A stretch of 64,000 bases of DNA, from the NCBI RefSeq assembly GCF_033473495.1, contig NC_088937.1, forward strand, positions 620,001 through 684,000, written 5' to 3'. A program made the translations under genes and the position numbers. The stretch comes from Cercospora beticola. Lineage: Eukaryota > Ascomycota > Dothideomycetes > Mycosphaerellales > Mycosphaerellaceae. Below, piece by piece: positions 58,571-64,000 of this stretch; the stretch's first letter is position 1; each line of letters starts with the position of its first letter. The notes under the pieces are model-generated. The model made no database searches and was not told the origin of the DNA. It saw only the letters and a program-made list of their open reading frames with translations.

Positions 58571-58602
58571 CTAGCAAGGGTTCCAATCTTTATGCACACG
58601 TA
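58571..58602 (+). repeat. terminal inverted repeat, right, with TA
   Basis: Exact reverse complement of 57370-57401; ends in GCACACGTA, the last two bases being the target duplication. Confidence 0.92.
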
Positions 58603-61002
58603 CTGTACAGGGAAGGTCCAATCGTATGCCAAATCGTTCGTCTACAGTCGCCAGTAGCAATAATTTCAGTTCCCAAGCGGCCTCTTCTGCCGGGACATTA
58701 CCATCGGACACTCACGTCGCCGTCGAGGGATGCCCCAACGAGCTGAACAGAGGCAGGAAAGTCCCCTTGGAGGATCAGCTACGAACTCTGGTGTTGCAGG
58801 ATTTCGGTGTCCGCCTTGCGATATGATCGCGAGAATTGTGTGTGATCGTAACGTAGATGCCTGAAGTTTAGAGGTGGCATTTGAGCAGTGTTTGCCATGC
58901 TCTGTCTCGTAATTGTCTGTTCGCTGTTTTCGCCATAGCTGTCTCTGTCGCTCTCGTGGTGGTGTCGCGGTCCCTGAGAACCGTACAGAGGCTGAATGCA
59001 TGATATTCGTAGAGCGTCATTGAAGCTCTGCTATCGAGTTCGGTCACTCGTTCTCCACATGCTTTTATAATTGCGGCGATACCTGGAGTCGTGACGACTG
59101 CGTGGCGACGAAGGGTAGCGCTTACATGCAACTCTGTGGCGCTGAAGGTGTCGTGCCAAAAATCAGAGATCTAACACGAGATTGCCAGAGCTGATGTGCC
59201 TTTAGGTCCTTCCAGCTGGAGTGGGTCCGCGATATCTAGCGCTGAATCTAGACCCATCGCGCACTCAGTATAGGCGGCTCCATTTGTTGGAATTACCTCA
59301 TGTTGAAGCCAGTGTCGATTCGCTATCTGATTGTGCCAAGCAAGTCATCGTGATCAATGTCGCCCATTCGATGATGCGGCCACGTATTTGTGATGTTGAG
59401 GTTCGATTGAGTAGAAAGGACATTTGTGCCTTGGCTTGCTTGGATGACTTGGGCGAGAGCATATCGCTTCGATGCCCAGAACCGGATGGCATACGGGCCG
59501 CTCAGTGAGCAAGTATAGTATCGACAGAGCAACAGAGCTGGTGCGAGTCAATTCTCTTGCCGACGTTAAAATTATCCGCAGCTAGTTGCTGAACAAGGGC
59601 GTAGGAGAGCCAGCTCGACGTTGCTCTGACCGCTTACTGTGCCAAAAGTCTGACTGGTCGCCGTCTAGCCTCGATGTTCCAGTTAACACCATCTTGCAAG
59701 CTAATCAATCGGCAAGGACAGCAGTCGTGTACAGTCTCCTTTTGCAACCTGGGTCCTGTCGCGTAGCGGTCGTCCTGTGGCTGCGTGGTGTTCATGTCCC
59801 GCGGTGTCATGCTCCATGTGGAAAAAGCAGCTAAAGAGTCGCCGGTCAAGCACGAAGAAGTTCCGGTAGTTGAGAGCCGCGGTAGAGCGCAAGTAAATCC
59901 GGGAGAGAGCTTTTATCCAAGGCCTCCAGAAGAAGGCAGAGCGCATAAAGGGCACCGCTGCTCCTCAAAAGCACCCGCTACGGCAGGTCGTCCTAGAGGT
60001 AAAGGGGAACACCAGACCCCGGTCGGCACATTCTTATGCCCAGAAGCTGCGAGCTAAAAGGACGGCGTGCCGCGTGACGTCGAATTTGAGCTCATCTGAG
60101 CACGCGCGCGCCCCATGATCGTTGGCCAATCGGCTCCTGATCGAGCGGACAACCAGCAGCTGCAGAAACCAAAGCCATAAACGGCGGGGCAGGCGGGATG
60201 ATGCCGTAGGTCTCGTCGCAGGAGCCAGCTGTCTCCGCACTCGCAGTTGATCGTAGCCGGCATGGCGAGGAAGGCCACGTGCAATAGCATGGCCTCTCCC
60301 AGCTCCAAGGATGTGGGAGTCAATGATGAGCTGATGTGGCCAGGCTGTCGAAGGGCGATTCAGGACGCTGTATGTTTCCGGGACGAGCAAGCAGCGTGAG
60401 GATCGCACAGCCTCGGTTCGCCTGCTGCCTGTGCACTAGCTCAATGTCTTGTGGTGATCGTCTGAAGACTTCATAGCGGACGTCGCGGTCCATTTGTGGA
60501 AGATGTGGCGAAATATACCGAGTGTTGGAGGATTTTCATCTGAAGGGCAGGGGCCCGGGAGCAGCCGATTCGGCGCTACCAAAAGGAGGAAGTTGCAATA
60601 CGCACTGCGAGATCTGAGAAAGTTGTCTGCGGACTACCTTCGAACTACAGGCCGCTTAGTCTCTCTCCATAGTGTACATGGCCTGCAAAGATCTCGACAT
60701 GCTGTCGAAACAAGGTTGCTGCCACTGCCATATCAAATCAGCTCCTCACGTGCATCTTATGGCTCCGTGATCGCGCGTCGCCTTCATTCCCACATAGGCA
60801 CACCTCGGTGGGTGTTCAAGCCTGTTGTTGTACAAACCCTCCTGTCCGTGATATATAGACCACAGCTCTATGCTCGCCTCCTGCTGATAATGCACCGCGT
60901 TCTGTCCAGATTCCATCACCAGACGCCCGCAAATGCATTTCTGTATCTGTACACAACTTTTCCTGGCATATGTTTCCAATACCTCTCATATGCCAATGCA
61001 TC
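58603..61002. other. 2.4-kb region without recognised gene
   Basis: Open frames on both strands (for example 59785-60057 plus, 60034-60408 minus, 60494-61183 plus) lack family features. The last one overlaps MRP17 antisense. No repeats or RNA genes recognised. Confidence 0.35.
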
Positions 61003-61478
61003 TCAAATCGCTTCGCTCGATCGCGTCTTTCCCCAGTCGGCCTTCCCTGCCACATCTTTGATGTCCTCCAGCTTACTCCCCATCTTCACCACGCTGTATC
61101 TGATCATTCGCGGATCAAGGCCCAATGTTCTTCGCACAGCATGTTGTGTCTTTGCGCTCGAATCGAATCGTAAAATGAAATAGTGGCCCTCTCGATATGT
61201 CGCGCCTTGTTTTCGCGCCGGGTTGGGTAGTGTGAATGTGCCCCAGTTTGTGATCCCTCGGACTACGCCGCCTGCTCCGAGAATGATGTTTCCTGTTGTT
61301 CGTGTGATTCTACGTTGCTGTCAGATGGTTCGCGATCGCGAAACTCGCCGACCTGTAGAGAGACAAACTCTTTGATTTCATTGACGCTGCGCCCAGGGCG
61401 TACCTGCGCTTTTCATCAGTATCGCCGCCTTCCATCATGCCTCACCATACGTACCACGCCTATCAGTTCGTACAACAT
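61003..61478 (-). CDS. MRP17: mitochondrial 37S ribosomal protein bS6m (MRP17)
   Basis: Three exons (61455-61478, 61369-61403, 61003-61309) with introns of 51 and 59 nt give 121 residues; no long open frame covers it. Exon 1 reads MLYELIGV and joins to VRPGRSVNEIK, then EITRTTGNIILGAGG. The core continues VVRGITNWGTFTLP, REGHYFILRFDSSAKTQ, VRRTLGLDPRMIRYSVVKMG. Yeast MRP17 has the same start (MLYELIG) and the same order of motifs. It belongs to the S6 family of the small mitochondrial ribosomal subunit, made in the cytosol and imported. Its start is 199 nt from the divergent glycine cleavage H gene, also mitochondrial. Confidence 0.88.
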
Positions 61479-61677
61479 GGCTATTGGCAAATGTGTGCAA
61501 AGTCGGGGATATCACATCTGTATGTGGAACTGAAGTCCATTCGGCACCAAGGCGGGAGAAGTCCGCGGTGACAGCTGATCGCCGCACTACCCGACCAACC
61601 TCAAAGACCCTCGTCCAATGCCGCCTTCAAGCGTCTTCTCTTGTTTCTCCCTCTAAACAACTCACAAAAAACCAGTC

Positions 61678-62332
61678 ATGGCCTCAGCAGTAGCAGGACG
61701 AGCTTTTGCGCGCTCATTGGGAGCTTCGAGCGTGGTGCGAAGCAGCAAACCACAATATTTCCGACTCCGAACACAACAGATCGCGAAGCCCGCTGTGCGG
61801 AGCTTCACCGCAGGCGCGAAAGGTGCGATAAACACGCCGGAACGCGGACGATAGCATACTGATGCTCTACAGTATGGGAGAAACGCTACACTGAGGACCA
61901 CGAGTGGGTGGAACTCTCCGAGGACGGCACAACAGGTAAACAACCCATCACACTTGTCTCCAATCCAACCACACCCCACATTCACATGCTAATCGCGTTT
62001 CAGGCACAATTGGTATTTCCCACTACGCCGCCAACGCCCTCGGCGATGTCGTCTTCGTCGAGCTTCCCACCGCCGACCTCGAAGTGTCCGAAGGTGACAC
62101 CATCGGCGCTGTCGAATCCGTAAAATCGGCTTCCGACATCATGACTCCTGTGAGCGGAACAATTGTCGAAGCGAACAGTGCGCTGGAAGATAAGCCTGCG
62201 ACGATCAACAAGTCTCCCGAAGGAGAAGGGTGGCTTGCGAAGATCAAGCTTTCGGATCCCAAGGAGCTGGAGAAGCTGAAGACTGCGGAGGAGTACAAGA
62301 AGTTCACTGAGGAGGCAGATCAGGATCATTGA
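61678..62332 (+). CDS. GCV3: glycine cleavage system H protein, mitochondrial
   Basis: Exons 61678-61822, 61873-61935 and 62004-62332 join over introns of 50 and 68 nt to give 178 residues. The first 45 residues are Arg/Ser/Ala-rich without acids, a mitochondrial import signal. The mature part starts KVWEKRYTEDHEWVEL, then GTIGISHYAANALGDVVFVELP, typical of H proteins. The lipoyl-attachment Lys is Lys110 in ESVKSASD. The C-terminus has EGWLAKIKLSDPKEL and EEYKKFTEE. The protein shuttles the aminomethyl group between the P, T and L proteins of the glycine cleavage system in the mitochondrial matrix. All hallmarks are intact. Confidence 0.93.
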
Positions 62333-62539
62333 GATAGGGAGCTTCTAGTGGATTGACAAAAGCATGAGGCGCACCGCGGCCAGGATATGGAGTTCAACAA
62401 TGTTGGTACGAGCGAGGATCTCAACAGACACAGCAGCTACGGCCACGCGGCCAGACAGGTGAGAAGTAGACGGAGACCGAAATCATCCCGTCGCGTCAGA
62501 AGAAGCATCGACATCTATCACACCATATGAACTTCTTTT

Positions 62540-62794
62540 TCAATTTCCATACCCAAGTCGTTTGCTGCCTAGACCAGTTCTCTCGCAAAACCAGCGCCAT
62601 CTGCTCCTCGCGAGCGACCCGAGTGCATAAAGTACAGTAGCCTCCCATCCTCGCCTCTGATTTCTTGGACATCTCTTTGCTTGTCGCACGACTTCATCCT
62701 CTCTAACCAACCATCCCTCAGGCTTACCGACGTCAGGATTCCCGCTGTGCTGTAAGATGTTGTCGACGACATTCGCAGCCCAATTTCTCGAGTA
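62540..62794 (-). CDS. candidate coding exon of an unrecognised gene
   Basis: Minus-strand frame of 85 codons ending in TGA at 62540, preceded by an acceptor-like TTGCTTAG at 62795-62802. Its translation has protein-like composition (NWAANVVDNILQHSGNP, then GWLVREDEVVRQAKRCPRN and GWEATVLYALGSLA). It has no start codon of its own. It does not join in phase to the 2EXR-like gene just upstream with a normal acceptor. It could be a last exon of that gene with an unusual splice site, a fragment of a lost gene, or chance. Confidence 0.3.
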   Translation of the reverse strand, partial: YSRNWAANVVDNILQHSGNPDVGKPEGWLVREDEVVRQAKRCPRNQRRGWEATVLYALGSLARSRWRWFCERTGLGSKRLGYGN

Positions 62795-62850
62795 CTAAGC
62801 AACGATGTGCAGGGCATGCGATCTCGAGGATTCCGAACTTGTCGGACGTC

Positions 62851-63324
62851 TCACGACCAAGGAACAATAGGACCTCTGTTCCTCATGTTCGATGACGTGC
62901 TTTTCAGCCTCAGCGTAAATGGGACATCACCGGGCAATGCACAGGTTTTCCTCAAGAAGTGAGGATTGCGCCGACAGTAGATGGCCACCGCTTTCTGGAT
63001 TTTGCGTTTGTCAAACTCAATCCACTTCGTCGTGTCGACATCTTCCATGTACTTGGCCCGTAGCATCTCTTTGCTATTAAATATGCTGAGGTACTCTCGG
63101 GAAATTTGCTTATTCGCTCCAGCTAGTCCGTTTCGTTGTCCTTGATCCATGGCGACAAGTGTATAGATCTTGTTCCGCAGCTCGGAAGGGAGTGCGAGGA
63201 ACAAAGGTTCTGCGGCAACGTTTTTTTCGATTTGGCTTGCAGCGAGGGCCTGCAGCTGTTCGAGTTCCGGGGTGGTCATGGAATGAAGTAGCGCAGCCGC
63301 TTTTTCTAGGTTGGAGGGTTGCAT
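62851..63324 (-). CDS. 2EXR/F-box-like protein, separate member
   Basis: 157 residues from an ATG at 63324 (MQPSNLEKAAALLHS). Residues about 40-55 read PLFLALPSELRNKIYTLVA, the LPxELRxxIY motif of the array at 25-31 kb, followed by AGANKQISREYLSIF in the place of VCxQLRxE. It differs from the array in lacking the tiny first exon and in its basic, Cys-containing tail (CRRNPHFLRKTCALPG). It is therefore a distant member, 32 kb away. Function unknown. A further exon at 62540-62794 is possible but unproven. Confidence 0.55.
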   Translation of the reverse strand: MQPSNLEKAAALLHSMTTPELEQLQALAASQIEKNVAAEPLFLALPSELRNKIYTLVAMDQGQRNGLAGANKQISREYLSIFNSKEMLRAKYMEDVDTTKWIEFDKRKIQKAVAIYCRRNPHFLRKTCALPGDVPFTLRLKSTSSNMRNRGPIVPWS

Positions 63325-63539
63325 CGCTATCGCCAGCTCGCAGTAGTGTTCCTCGCGTGTTGGTTAGGCACCAAAGGTGATTTGGTGGGCGCCTTGATTA
63401 TGAACATGAAAAAAAAATGTGGTTCGAAAGGGCGGCTTGGGACGCAAAAGGCCAGTTTGCTTGAACTTACATTACACTTCGCTCGCTACCACCAGTTTGA
63501 GGCCACCAGACTGAGACCACCGAGAAAGGTACAATATGC

Positions 63540-64000
63540 TTACGACCCATGGGATTCGTTCGGCGCCAAGATGAAGGTCAGCAGCCTTCGCTCAATGTAA
63601 TCATCGACCTCGTGGCTTTGGTTTCTAGGATACTGCAGCTCGCACCACCACCCGCAATCTCTGAGCTCCCAGAAATACGAATCACCAAAATCCACATGCG
63701 GCTCTTCGTCGCTCTCTTCGTCATGCTAACGAAAGCCTTTTCAGCACCAGCGTGGTCAGAATGATATCAACGTCTCTCAAGCTCGTTTTTCATCGTGCCT
63801 GCTGCCTTCACACCTCATCATCATTGTCCCTCTGTTGTGCGTCTGGACAATAATTGTCGATTTCCTTGACCTTGATCGCAAAGACAAAGTACCCTTCACT
63901 GGAACCGGCTATCTCGAGCATGCCCCAGAAGCTGCATTGAGCCGGATCACCGCTCTTCGCCAAATGTGCATCGTCAAGCCTGGTCTTATCAACCACCTTT
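63540..64000 (-). CDS. hypothetical protein, 5' end outside window
   Basis: Two exons, 63814-64000 and 63540-63725, join over an 88-nt intron (GTGTGA...GTTAG) in phase 0 and link two acidic stretches: DNDDE with HDEESDEEP. Visible part is about 123 residues. Before the intron it reads FWGMLEIAGSSEGYFVFAIKVKEID; after it, VDFGDSYFWELRDCGWWCELQYP and EVDDYIERRLLTFILAPNE. Both parts have the composition of a real protein. I do not recognise the family. Without the splice, the first exon would end a few codons later at 63808. Confidence 0.5.

Larger units (their letters stand above)
57370..58602 (-). mobile_element. Tc1/mariner transposable element
   Basis: Bounded by a perfect 32-bp inverted repeat (57370-57401 and 58571-58602), of which the outer two bases are the TA target duplication on each side. 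The element proper is 57372-58600, 1,229 bp. It encodes one transposase on the minus strand, broken by a single stop. Perfect termini and a nearly open frame indicate a recent insertion. Confidence 0.9.

Noticed and set aside
60494..61183. Plus-strand open frame of 229 codons
   Set aside because: It overlaps the MRP17 gene in antisense and its translation is Arg/Ser/Leu-rich with no family features.

Overview
The window is nuclear DNA of a filamentous ascomycete. The signs are short introns (mostly 48-90 nt) with GT(A/G)(A/C/T)GT-type donors and CAG/TAG acceptors, genes on both strands with no operons, a non-reducing polyketide synthase with its own regulators, an HNWD/NACHT-ankyrin type immune-like gene, and a Tc1/mariner element with exact TA-flanked inverted repeats. 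The content fits Pezizomycotina, probably Dothideomycetes (inference only; no marker gene fixes the order).

Left part (1-18 kb): mostly conserved single-copy genes. These are a CRT10-family WD40-like protein, a long small-subunit activator of serine palmitoyltransferase, a PhiA/Asp f 34-like secreted cell-wall protein, tRNA dimethylallyltransferase (MOD5 type), a CAF16-type ABC ATPase and a two-thioredoxin PDI (ERp38/TigA type). Mixed in are a NACHT-ankyrin gene broken by two in-frame stops, the remnant of another gene just upstream of it, and a degenerate stand-alone adenylation domain.

Middle (18-31 kb): two families of small repeated genes, all on the minus strand. First come three F-box genes, two of them recent tandem copies, one of which is broken by a stop. 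A DUF7053-like gene follows. Then come five 2EXR/F-box-like genes that share a tiny 15-25 nt first exon. A sixth 2EXR-like gene lies at 62.9 kb. This looks like fast-evolving accessory sequence.

At 32.6-38.1 kb lies a very large, mostly disordered protein with a DH (RhoGEF)-like core.

Polyketide cluster (38.6-55.5 kb): a seven-exon non-reducing PKS (SAT-KS-AT-PT-ACP, 1,793 aa, no thioesterase); an FAD monooxygenase; a divergently transcribed flavin-dependent phenol halogenase; two Zn2Cys6 regulators facing each other, one AflR-like; and a DUF1772 membrane protein of the anthrone-oxygenase family. Together these suggest a chlorinated, oxidised aromatic polyketide of the anthrone/anthraquinone or benzophenone type. 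The discrete metallo-beta-lactamase thioesterase that such TE-less synthases usually need is not visible in the window, and the starter-unit SAT domain has Gly where the catalytic Cys is expected. A perfect 9-bp inverted repeat lies in the promoter shared by monooxygenase and halogenase and is a candidate regulator site.

Right part (57-64 kb): a near-intact Tc1/mariner element just beyond the cluster, then housekeeping genes (mitochondrial ribosomal protein bS6m/MRP17 and glycine cleavage H protein), a 2EXR-like gene and a gene running off the right edge. Several broken genes carry stops that single C-to-T changes could explain, which raises the possibility of RIP-like mutation.
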